Positions 22,618 to 32,940 of a stretch of 64,000 nt of DNA are shown one piece after another. Made by a program: the position numbers and the translations under genes. The notes under the pieces are model-generated. The model did not search any database. It was not told the origin of the DNA and worked only from the letters and a program-made list of their open reading frames with translations. Location of the stretch: the NCBI RefSeq assembly GCF_026210795.1, contig NC_089455.1, positions 1,364,001 through 1,428,000 on the forward strand. Direction: 5' to 3'. This DNA is from Rhizophagus irregularis. Taxonomy: Eukaryota; Glomeromycota; Glomeromycetes; Glomerales; Glomeraceae. Position 1 is the stretch's first letter; each line of letters opens with the position of its first letter.

Positions 22618-25600
22618 GCTGCAATCTTTTCAATAAGTTTGACCGCACGGAGCGGAGTCAATGAGATCCAAATAAGCGTTAAAAGAAACAGAAAAAGAGA
22701 AACAAAAGAAACGACCAACCAAAGTACAATCGAATATCCTATATATATACAATAAAAAGGATATTGAATAAAAATTGCATACGAAAACAGAAAAAGGTTC
22801 GTGTACAAAAACCTAAAAACACCACATTATGTAATAATCTTTCAAAAAAATCTTATGTGTACCTTTTTATCCTTTTTTTTAGCGGCTTTGCTTAAAAACT
22901 GCAGCAAAAGATTTGGAGATTTAATAATATACGATTCCGTTTTTCAACAAAGTGTGATCAACTTGAATCAGCCACAGTTTCACAAAGAAATCGATGATAT
23001 TTATATTCCCAGTAATAATATTATACATATGTTAACCAGTAGTTATCATATACTAGATATACTAGCAGTTTTTATTAGAAAAAAATTCAATAAATTATAT
23101 AATATAATACTTATATTATGAAAATAAAATACTATTAGTAATAGTTACCATACTAGCATTATGATATACTCTTGGCCAGAATTAAAAATTTAATAAATAC
23201 TGGTATTAAATTTACCACTGGTAATATTTAATATAAATTACTTTATTAAGTTTTTTTATATGACAAAATTAGTACAATATTAAAGGTAAAAAATTTGTTA
23301 TACTTTAAAAAAATAGAAATTTAAAGAAATAATCTGGTAACTTTGTTTTTAAAATAATATATATATAATAATTTTCATAATTTAACATATAAATGAGTTT
23401 TATTATTTATTACAAATAAAAATAAAAAACAAAAAAATTTAAAAATATTACTATTATAAATAAAAAAATTAACAAATATTTTTAAAGTAAAAATCAATTT
23501 TCTTTTTTCAATATTTACTATATAGAAGTTTTTTAATCAAGATTTTTATATAAATAATAACTAAAAATATTTTTATTAATAATTTTAAATAAAATAAGTA
23601 AATACAGTCTATTTGCAAAATTTCCAATTATTTGTTTATTTTTTAATAAAATTTTCAGATATATTCAAATGTATTTAAATGCAGATTATATGATCAATTT
23701 GCTAATCATTTTTTTTAGTGATAACTTATAATATAATTATTAAAGAAAGAAAAAAATAATTAAAATTTTACATTACACTTAATAAAATTATATAATTATA
23801 TGATTTATAATATTAAATTTGAAAGGAAAAGGTAAGTTTATATTAAACTAAATATGATGTTAATATCTATTACTTTAATTATTTTAATTAAAAATTTTAA
23901 TTTTTTAGAAAATGATTTTAGATAAAAATTTTTCAAAAAGAAATAATTATAGAATTAATATATATATATATATATAATCAAATATAATTTGCATTTAAAT
24001 ATATAAAAAATTTATTAAAAATTGAATAGGAGGAATAATAATCATATAATTTAATTTATTTTTATTTTATATCTAAAAAAATTTACATTAAAAATTGAAA
24101 TAAATATATAGAAAAAATATAATATAATTATCACTTAAATGTAACAATTATTAAAACAAATTTTGCAAACGCAATTTCATCAAATTTCAGCTCTCATTTC
24201 AATTTTATAAAAAATAAAGCAATTTTAATAAAATTTTTTTTCAAAATAGTTTAAATTATTTATTGTGTAGCAATTATTATCATTTATAAATTTATATATT
24301 AGAAAATCAAAAATTATCCATTGGTCAAAAGTTGTATTTTAAGATAATCACAAAATTTTAAAATCTTTGCACTTAACTTTGACAATTTCATTGATAATTA
24401 ATTGTAGCTATATAAAAGCTTAATAGAACATGTAGAATTTGGTGTGAGAAACAACTTTTGTTAATATGATTTTTTGATGTTTATAAGTAGGATTTTGACT
24501 TTATATAGAACCTAAATGAAAATTTTATTATACATTTTAATTATATACTCATAAAAATTAATTTTTTTTATCTCTATTTTGTTTATTATAATGCAAAATT
24601 TTTATAATGAAAATAAAAAGTTATAATTAATATTCAAATAGAGAAAAAATATGATAAGAAAAGTCTAGATTTTATTATATAAAAATTCCAATACTATTTT
24701 TGCGAGTTAATTTCTCATCCAATTTTAATGATCAACCGCATATCTAACTCATACAATTTATGGCCAGAATGTAGATTAATTTGGCTACAAAATTATGTGA
24801 TGATCTGGCTAAAATTAAAAAATATTTATAGCGTCATTTATTCTAATTTAGAAATTGCGAGCAAATTTGTCCGCAAACGGTTTAAGAGATAATTTAAATA
24901 TATAATAATATATTTAAAATATATTTATTTTTTAGGTGGATATAACTCATAATAATTTATTTGTATGATATATAAATTTAATATCAATAAAGCATATATA
25001 AATCATTAAAATATATATATATATATATATATTTATTTTATAAATATACTTAAAATATACTGAAATGAAAAATTAAATATAATTTAAGTATAGTCATCTT
25101 CTTTTATAGTTACTACTTCTTATATAAAAATACCCTTATTTTATTAGTTATATTATTGTCAAATTCCATTTTTTTAAATATTAAAATACCTTTTTGTTGA
25201 TATAATAATTACACAAGTCGAACAGATGCTATTGTCACAAAATTTACCTGAAATTTTTCTGGCAAATTGAGAATTATTTCGGTAAATTGAGGTAAATTGT
25301 GTTACAATTTTAGAATAATGAAGGACTTATAATTTGGCAAATTTTGTCAAAATGGCATTATTTCTACAGAATTTTTAATTCAAATATTGAAAAAATTTTC
25401 AGTAAATAATTATTAAATTATAGGAAATTTTAAATACATTTTTAGTAATCATGTTATGTAAACGTAATGTAAATTGTATAAAATTTAGATAAATTTTTAG
25501 TAATTTTATGCAAATATAATGCGAATTGTAGTAAATTTAGATAAATTTTTAGTAATTTAATGCAAACGTAATGCAAATTGTGGTAAATTTAGTCAAATTT

Positions 25601-25682
25601 TTAGTAATATTATGTTAGCTAAAATTTTGAATAATTTAATGAAATTTAGGATAATTTCAGGCAATTAAGTGAAAATGTTATT
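22618..25682. other. Long AT-rich intergenic stretch
   Basis: No gene found. It holds poly-A/T runs, a (ta)n microsatellite near 25010-25030, GGCC-core motifs near 23175 and 24760, and a short repeat series just before the pogo-like element (25430-25620). Confidence 0.6.
25430..25625. repeat. Short tandem repeat, about 65 bp x 3
   Basis: Three imperfect copies of a unit containing taaatttttagtaat and atgcaaa(c/t)(g/a)taatgc(a/g)aattg. Similar sequence continues on the far side of the pogo-like insertion (about 29590-29700), so copy D landed inside this repeat region. Confidence 0.6.
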
Positions 25683-26219
25683 TACAGTCAACTCTCTTTA
25701 TAGTCACATATTTGGGACAGTTCATATTTGGTGATTATAAAGAAATGTTACTATATAAAAAATTTCTTATATTTGTATATCATAATTCCGGCCAAAAATT
25801 AACATAATTTTAGCCAGAATTATACTTAAAATTTTATTGTATCATAACTTCGCCATTATTAATCGTAGAGAGATGATCTTACCGCCATTCGATTCGTCTT
25901 GATGAGACAAATCTAATGGTATAAAATACATCAAAATCCAATCACTAGATCAATTTCCAAAATTAAAAAATATTAAATGGTTTTTAAGTAATAACTCCGT
26001 CAATATTGATCACAGAGAGATGAGCTTACCACCATTCGATTCGTCTCGATGAGGCGATTCCAACGAGCTATAAATCGTCTTTTTACAACTACTAGGTACT
26101 GAGAAATCTAGCAAAATGTTAAATGGCGCAGTAAACGTAAATCAATAAATATTATAATGCTGATGTTTAACATTTTGTTGAATAACTCGTCAGCCAGTGA
26201 TCGGAAAAGGATAAAACAA

Positions 26220-26310
26220 GGGTTGGTCACCCTATCTTGGTGGTTAGTCACTGAGACCCTCATTAAGCCTGAGTATGGTGAGGTCGCAGGTTCAATTCCC
26301 ATGACCACGG
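26220..26310 (+). other. tRNA-like module (A and B box) at the head of unit 1
   Basis: Contains TGGTTAGTCACTGAG (A-box-like, about 26240) and GGTTCAATTCC at 26289-26299 (B box with one change), about 50 nt apart. The start (TTGGTCA) and end (TGACCAC) can pair imperfectly like an acceptor stem. This is how tRNA-derived SINEs begin. It does not look like a functional tRNA: no clear anticodon loop. Confidence 0.6.
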
Positions 26311-27216
26311 AAATAAAAAGAATTTTACTGCGGACGCTACAACCAATAGCGTGAAGGTACAGGGATTAGTGTAGTTGGACTGCATCATGGTGAATTAGTG
26401 TGTACGGTTAGGCCGCACATTTCAACTAAGGGTCATGGTGTCCTTCTAACGTTCCCTATGAGGCCATTGGCATGTGCGCAGTCTTGTCCTGGCGTCACTA
26501 CTATACGCCGGGGACTTCCTGTCCAGGCGTGGTCACTCTATGATACCGCAAAAGGGGTCAGTAATGGCTAGATGGTCGTCCTAGATGGTAAAGCTGAGGG
26601 TGCAATGTCTTAGTGGTAGTTAGACCTTATGTTAGGTCTTAGACCAACCAAGGTGTTCGTGCGCAGAACAGGTAGCGTAGGCTATGGGGTTCGGTCCCTC
26701 CCCTCTCCTTGGGTCCGGTTGGTGATCCCTGGTGGTTGATACCCACCATAAGGGGTGATCCTGGACAGATGCCTGCTACTTCCTGTCTGAGTGGTCACTA
26801 TAAAGTATACCACCACGGTGGGGCAAACAACTGTACTATCGGTACTAGGTAATCGCGGGCTGTAGTGGCTTTGTGGAGTCGTACCTAAAATGGTGGTATG
26901 GAAGGGTACTAGATGGTTGATGTTACCTGTCGAAAGTCCTCCATGAAAGTAGATGCTCTCTAAAGGTCGTTAAATAAATTGAGTATCAGTATCATGCAAT
27001 GGGTATAGGATGAGTAGGCGGCGTGTACTCAGCTTCGAATCAGCCTAAATGGCCGATGGGGGATGTGGCTTCATAGTGGTGCTGTTACGAGGAATTAAGT
27101 ACTTCGGTATAATGGTTGCGTTGAAGATGATAGGGGACAGCAGACCCGAGATTAGTCCCCATAAGAGGCAATGGGTGGTCTGGCCGTAAACGCTTGCAAG
27201 GAAAAGGATAAAACAT

Positions 27217-27320
27217 TTGGGTTGGTCACCCTATCTCGGTGGTTAGTCACTGAGACCCTCATTAAGCCTCGAGTATGGTGGGGTAGGTCGCAGGTTGAGA
27301 TTTCCCATGACCACGGAAAT
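27217..27320 (+). other. tRNA-like module at the head of unit 2, degraded
   Basis: Same A-box-like stretch (tggttagtcactgagacc), but the B box is disrupted (caggttgagatttccc) and a gtagg insertion precedes it. This unit is probably transcriptionally weaker than unit 3. Confidence 0.5.
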
Positions 27321-28207
27321 AAAAAGAATTTACTGCGGACGCTACAACCAATAGCGCGAAGGCATACAGGATTAGTGTAAGTGGACTGCATCATGCGAAC
27401 AATGCGTACTAAGCAGCCGCACATTTCAACTGCAGGTCAGCGTGTCCTTCTAACGTTCCCATGAGCCATTGGCATGCGCGCAGTCCTGTCCTGAAGTCAC
27501 TACTATACCTGGGGACTTCCGTTCAAGGTCACTCCACGATACCACTTCGGGGTCCAGTAATTGGCAGACGGTCATCCTGATGGTAAAATGGGAGGGTGCA
27601 ACGTCTTACGGTAGTTAGACCTTCTGACCGTCTTAGGCCCAAGTAGTGTTCGTGCGGGAACAGGTAGCATGGTTATGGGATTCGATTCCCCACTTCTTGG
27701 GTCCTGGTTGGTGATACCCCAGGTGGTTGATACCCACCATAAGGGGTGATCCTGGACAGAAGCCTGCTACTTCCTGTCCGAGTGGTCACTACATAAGTAT
27801 ACCACTTGGGGTAAACAACTGTACTATCAGTGCTAGGTAATCGCGGGCTGTAGTGGCCTTTCGAGTGACACTCGTACCTAAAATGGTGGTGGTAGGATGG
27901 AGTACAGATGGTTGATGTTACCTGTCGAAAGTCCTCCATGAAAGTAGGTGCTTCTCTAAAGGTCGTAAAATAAATTGAGTACCAGTATCATGCAATGGAT
28001 TAAGGATGAGTAGGCGGCGTGTACCTAGCTTCAGATCACCTAAAATGGCTCGATGGGAGATGTCTTCTACATGGTGCTGTTACCTGAGGAATTAAGTACT
28101 CGGTTTAATGGTTGCTATTAAAGATGATAGGACACGACCCGAGATTAGTCTCATAAGAGGCAATGGGTGGTCTGGCCGTAAACAATAGTAAAGGAAAAGG
28201 ATAAAAC

Positions 28208-28300
28208 TAGGGTTGGTCGCCCTATCTCGGTGGTTAGTGAGAGGCCTCATTAAGCCCTGAGTATGGTGAGGTCGCAGGTTCGATTCCCATGACCACAGAA
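28208..28300 (+). other. tRNA-like module at the head of unit 3, consensus B box
   Basis: GGTTCGATTCC at 28277-28287 matches the RNA polymerase III B-box consensus perfectly. The A-box part is shortened (ggtggttagtgagaggcc). Confidence 0.6.
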
Positions 28301-28589
28301 ATAAAAAGAATTTTACTGCGGACGCTACAACCAATAGCGTGAAGGTACAGGGATTAGTGTAGTTGGACTGCATCATGGTGAATAAGTGTGTACGGTTAGG
28401 CCGCACTTTTCAACTAAGGGTCGTGTCCTTCTAACGTTCCCTACGAGGCCATGGGGCTGGCATGTGCGCAGTCCTGTCCTTGAGGTCACTACTATACCTT
28501 GGGAAGGACTTCCTGTCCGGGTGGTCACTCTACGATACCGCTTGGGGTCAGTAATGGCTAGATGGTCGTCCCTAGATGGTAAAGCTGAG

Positions 28590-28690
28590 GGTCATGTTGT
28601 GGTAGTTAGACCTTCGTTAGGTCTTAGACCAAGCCAAGGTGTTCGTGCGCAGAACAGGTAGCATGGCTGGGGTTCGATTCCCTACTCCGG
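28590..28690 (+). other. Second Pol III-like promoter module inside the unit
   Basis: tggtagttagacc (A-box-like, about 28600) followed by GGTTCGATTCC at 28671-28681. Counterparts exist in unit 1 (near 26690, ggttcggtccc) and unit 2 (near 27680, gattcgattcc). A two-module layout suggests a dimeric tRNA-derived element. Confidence 0.5.
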
Positions 28691-29482
28691 GTCGGGTCTG
28701 GCGATCCCTGGTGGCCGATACCCACCATACGGGGGCTGATCCTGGACAGATGCCTGCTACTTCCTGTCTGAGTGGTCACTACAAAGTATACCACTTGGGG
28801 TAAACAACTGTACTATCGGTGCTAGGTAATGCGGGGCAATATGCTTTGAGTGAGGCTTAGTATCAAAAATGGTGGTATGAAAGTGCTTAGATGGTTTATG
28901 TTACCTGTCGAAAGTCCTCCATGAAAGTAGATGCTCTCTAAAGGTCGTTAAATAAATTGAGTATTAGTATCACGCAATGGGTATAGGATGAGTAGGCGGC
29001 GTGTACCTAGCTCAGATCAGCCTAAATGGCCCGATGGGGGATGTCTTCTATAGTGGTGCTGTTACCTGAGGAATTAAGTACTCGGTTTAATGGTTGCCCA
29101 TTGAAGGTGATAGGACACAGACCCGAGATTAGTCTCATAAGAGGCAATGGGTGGTCTGGCCGTAAACACTTGCAAAGGAAAAGGATAAAACTACCACCAT
29201 TCAATTCGTCTCAGTGAGACGATTCTAACAAGATATGATACATCTTTGTATGATTATTAGATGCCAAGTTATTTAATATATTCTTTATATAACTGTGATT
29301 ATAAATGGTTCTTTTTAATATAAGATTTTTGAGGATAGGTGTGATAGTGACTATAGATAGATTGTGACTATATAGGATAGATTTTAATAATAAAGTGTTT
29401 TGAACATTCAACTGGTGTGACTATATAGTAGAATGTGACTATAACGGGAGTGACTATAGAGGGAGTTGACTGTATATACAGC

Positions 29483-29570
29483 ATGGAAATCTTCATGATA
29501 GTACCAATCCCTAAGCCACACAATTTCAACTACTATTGTATGGAAAATGTCTTATTGGAATCTATTTAAT
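29483..29570 (+). pseudogene. Small relic of a LINE reverse transcriptase
   Basis: One short open stretch reads VPIPKPHNFNY and then NVLLES, resembling the (V/Y)PIPKP ... NTRPI.LLE segment of the LINE reverse transcriptase near 4860. Nothing else of the gene is recognisable. Confidence 0.45.
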
Positions 29571-29731
29571 ATTTTGAAGACAATTTAATAAAATTTTGCA
29601 AACAATTGAATGAAATTTAGTAATAATTTTAAACAATTACAATTTACTGTAAACGCCATAATAATTTAAAATACTAGCTTAATAATTTCATATAATTTAT
29701 CATAATAATATTTATTAATAAATACGTAATT

Positions 29732-30074
29732 GCACTGAAGTGGGTCAGTGTTAAAGATGTTGGCTGTAAGATGTTAGAAAGTAATTGGAATAAATGGAAT
29801 GATTTGGCATTCTATCGAGGCGGTCATTGGGCAAATTTTTAGGTAGATCATGACAGTCACCTTTGAATTTGAGGTCGCATCATAGTTTTTAACAATGATG
29901 TGATCGTTTAGGTGACAGGTCGACTTGTTCTTTATGAAAAGTAGTCTTGTTTCATAATGCTTAATTTTTATATGTATTTGTTTATCTTATATTTTGTAAG
30001 TTTATATATGTAAGTAAGCGTGATTATAATAGGACATAATCGCATCTATAATAAAGTATTAAAAAAAAAAAAAA
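29732..30074 (+). mobile_element. 5'-truncated retroposed fragment with poly(A) and TSD
   Basis: A 343 bp insert ends with aataaag, then a run of about 16 A. It is flanked by 18-bp direct repeats (29714-29731 and 30075-30092) with two differences. The first third is open and ends ...FYRGGHWANF then stop, which may be the end of a retroelement or host protein; it was not identified. Poly(A) plus a long TSD shows LINE-type target-primed insertion. Confidence 0.75.
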
Positions 30075-30092
30075 ATTAATAAATACACAATT

Positions 30093-30423
30093 ATTATTAT
30101 TTAACAATAATCTATATTTATCAGATATCTGATGATTTATGGATAATCCATACCTCTAATTCATTCATATATCAAATGTTTAGTATTAAAATAAAAGCTG
30201 GTGAAAACCTAAAAAAGAAAAAAAAATAAAATATTAATATATTTTTTGTTGAAAAAAATTAAAATAAAAAACATTTCAAATTATATATCTTTGAAATGTT
30301 AAATTCTATATATCTAAGGACAAGAACCGCTGAACCTAAAAAAAGAAAAATGAAACATTAATATATATTTTGTTAAAAAAAAATTAAAATAAAAAAGATA
30401 TTTTAAAGTAGAAAATTTATAAA
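30093..30423. other. AT-rich stretch with relics of the exon/intron-like repeat
   Basis: Read on -, it holds CATTTTTCTTTTTTTAG followed by GTTCAGCGGTTCTTGTCC, and a second similar polypyrimidine-AG near 30210. These match the pattern of the tandem arrays at 17.7 and 61.0 kb. Confidence 0.5.
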
Positions 30424-31440
30424 TGTACACGTAGTGTGTGGACACATACCACATGATATATGTTCGCGTCATGATAAATATAGCTGCTGCGCCAATAGCG
30501 ATACATTTATTTACGTCATACGATGGAATTATTTACGTCATAATCATAAGGTCCTATTGTTAAAATTACATTGTTCTTCTCTCTTGCTTTCTATCTAACC
30601 TTTTGGTATAATCAAGATGAATAAAACAGAACAAGAAAATGTTAGTTGTGGTGAACAATATGATGCTTCACTTTCAATGATAACTTACATAATTTTCTTC
30701 TGTTGTATATCGTTATGTTTTCTCTATCTTCTGTTACATGTTCCCTCTTTCTTTCGTTATATATGTTTTCTCTATCTTTGTTGTATATGTTTCTTCTATC
30801 TTATTATTTGTCATCAATCATCTAATTAAAGAATCTGCCTAACAGCTTAATGAAACGAACTCAAATTCATTTGTTGATAATGTAATGGACCCAAAATTAT
30901 TCGTTGATAATGATATAGACCTGAAATCATTCATTGATGATGAAACGGATGAGTCTGATAGACCAGATGAGCCATCTGATTCTTTAAAATTAACCTCTGG
31001 GCTTACCTTTACCGACTGGGAAGACTTCAAAGTTGGTTACATAGGTTTGCGTCAAAAGAGGGTTTCAGTTATAAGATCAGAATAAGCGAAACTATTCAAG
31101 GTGTAATGCGAAGGGCCACTTACGAATGCACAAAATCTGGGTCTCATAATCCACAAACTACATCGGATCCGACAAAGCAACGCAATGCTCATTTCCAACA
31201 AACACTATGCCCTTGGAAACTTAACGTCACTCGTTCAAAAACAGGAGTTGTAAAAGTAAACTCGTTTAATAACGAACATAATCATCCGCTTATCCTGTTG
31301 ATTCAAGAAATAGCCCCGCGGTTTCAGAAGTTGACAAAGGAAATGTTGGCCGATATAGAGAAGTATGTCATTAAAGGGCGAATGGATTCGGTATCTATAT
31401 ATCCCCTATCAAGGCATGACTATCTAGATCAGCCTATTCT

Positions 31441-31682
31441 AAGGTTGCTTTCCGAAACCTAGGGGTTTAGGCAAGATGGCGTTTCGCCGAAAAGCGAAAT
31501 TCTGCCGAAACTATATTAAAGTTATATTAAAAAACTGGCGAAACTTTGGAGAAAGGCGAAACTGCCAAAACTTATTATAAATGCTGAAACTGCTGAAACT
31601 CTGTCAAAACTATAATAAATCTATAGTAAAATTTTGACAAAACTAATCGTAGGATTTTGAAGAGGTTTAGACAAGCAACCTT
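31441..31682. mobile_element. AAGGTTGC-type MITE, 242 bp, inside the MULE gene
   Basis: Ends AAGGTTGCTTTCCGAAAC and ...CAAGCAACCTT. Flanks agcctattct and agcctattta match at 8 of 10 positions. Same length as the copy at 44911-45152 but inverted relative to it. It splits the coding sequence between VSIYPL and the next transposase segment. Confidence 0.88.
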
Positions 31683-31979
31683 AGCCTATTTACAAAAAAA
31701 TTTGTATAATGCAATTTATCAGTTTCGACAAAAATATAATCCGGGAGATGAGGATGCCCTCGATCTTTCAACGATTGATGGACTGGAAGAACTTGGAACC
31801 GCTTTGGGTTGTAAAGACTCGATTAGATCCAATTTCAAGGAGGTTGATTTCTCTTTTATGGATGTCATCTACACAAAGAGAGTTATATAGTAAGCACAAT
31901 GATGTCGTTATAGTTGATAGCACTTATAACACAAACCAATTTCAAATGATCCTTTGTACCGTAACCATAATTGATAATA

Positions 31980-32940
31980 CAGTCAACTCCCTCTATAGTC
32001 ACTCCCGTTATAGTCACATTCTACTATATAGTCACACCAGTTGAATGTTCAAAACACTTTATTATTAAAAACTATCCTATATAGTCACAATCTATCTATA
32101 GTCACTATCACACCTATCCTCAAAAATCTTATATTAAAAAGAACCGTTTATAATCACAGTTATATAAGGAATATATTAAATAACTTGGCATCTAATAATC
32201 GTACAAAGATGTATCATAGCTTGTTAGAATCGTCTCACTGAGATGAATCGAATGGTGGTAGTTTTATCCTTTTGCTATCACTGGCTGATGAGTTATTCAA
32301 CAAAATGTTAAGCATCGGCATTATTATATTTCTTGATTTACGTTTACTGCGCCATTTAACATTTTGCTAAATTTCTCGGTACCTAGTGATCGTAAAAAGA
32401 CGATTAATAGCTCGTTGGAATCGCCTCATCAAGACGAATCGAATGGTGGTAAGCTCATCTCTCTGTGATCAATATCGACGGAGTTACTACTTAAAAACCA
32501 TTTAATATTTTTTAATTTCGGAAATTGATCTAGTGATTGGATTTCAATGTTTTTTATACCATTAGATTCGTCGCATTAAGACGAATCGAATGGTAGTAAG
32601 ATTGTCTCTCTAGGATCAATATTGGTAGAGTTATTACACAAAAACCATTAATATTTTTTTAATTTCGGAAATTAATCTAGTGATTGGATTTCGATGTATT
32701 TTATACCATTAGAACCGTCTCATCAAGACGAATCGAATGGCGGTAAGATCATCTCTCTACGATCAATATTGGCGGAGTTACGATACAATAAAGTTTTGAG
32801 TATAATTTTAGCTAAAATTATGTTAATTTTTGGCCGGAATTATGATATACTAATATAAGAAATTTTTTATATAGTCACATCTCTTTATAATCACCAAATA
32901 TGGACTGTCCCAAATGTGTGACTATAAAGAGAGTTGACTG
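31980..32940. mobile_element. Pogo-like non-autonomous element, copy E (inverted), inside the MULE gene
   Basis: 961 bp, bounded by TA on both sides (31978-31979 and 32941-32942). Ends CAGTCAACTCCCTCTATAG and CTATAAAGAGAGTTGACTG. Removing it and one TA rejoins the MULE reading VTIIDN to the downstream sequence, which gives direct evidence for a 2-bp TA target duplication. Orientation is opposite to copies A, C and D. Confidence 0.93.

Larger units (their letters stand above)
26218..29191 (+). repeat. Three head-to-tail ~990 bp GC-rich units at one target
   Basis: Units 26218-27214, 27215-28207 and 28208-29191 (997, 993 and 984 bp) share most of their sequence but differ by many small indels. 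The exact 15-mer ggaaaaggataaaac stands before the first unit (26203-26217) and at the end of each unit (27200-27214, 28193-28207, 29177-29191). That 15-mer is pogo-like sequence, so it behaves as a target-site duplication left between stacked insertions. Base composition is near 50% GC against AT-rich surroundings. No protein-coding frame is shared by all three units. Confidence 0.85.
25685..29472. mobile_element. Pogo-like non-autonomous element, copy D, interrupted by a 3 kb insert
   Basis: Starts CAGTCAACTCTCTTTATAG after TA (25683-25684) and ends ...GAGGGAGTTGACTG before TA (29473-29474). The pogo-like sequence runs 25685-26217 and resumes at 29192; between them are three tandem GC-rich units. 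Compared with copy A it lacks one of the 140-bp hairpin modules. The LINE target (25725-25738) is intact. Confidence 0.88.

Noticed and set aside
22521-22808. 95-codon minus-strand frame starting MYTNLFLFSYAIF with a hydrophobic segment, as a signal-anchor start of the J-domain protein
   Set aside because: It is out of frame with the J domain (HPD), which starts cleanly at 22617. An upstream exon could still exist but is not shown.
26220-28300. True tRNA genes
   Set aside because: A and B boxes are present, but the anticodon arm and acceptor pairing are poor, and the module is part of a 1 kb repeat.
26218-29191. Ribosomal RNA fragment, because of the high GC content
   Set aside because: No 5S, 5.8S, 18S or 28S core motif was recognised.
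26108-29217. Open frames of 60-104 codons in the GC-rich units
   Set aside because: They are not at equivalent positions in the three units and are broken by indels between units; they reflect higher GC content.
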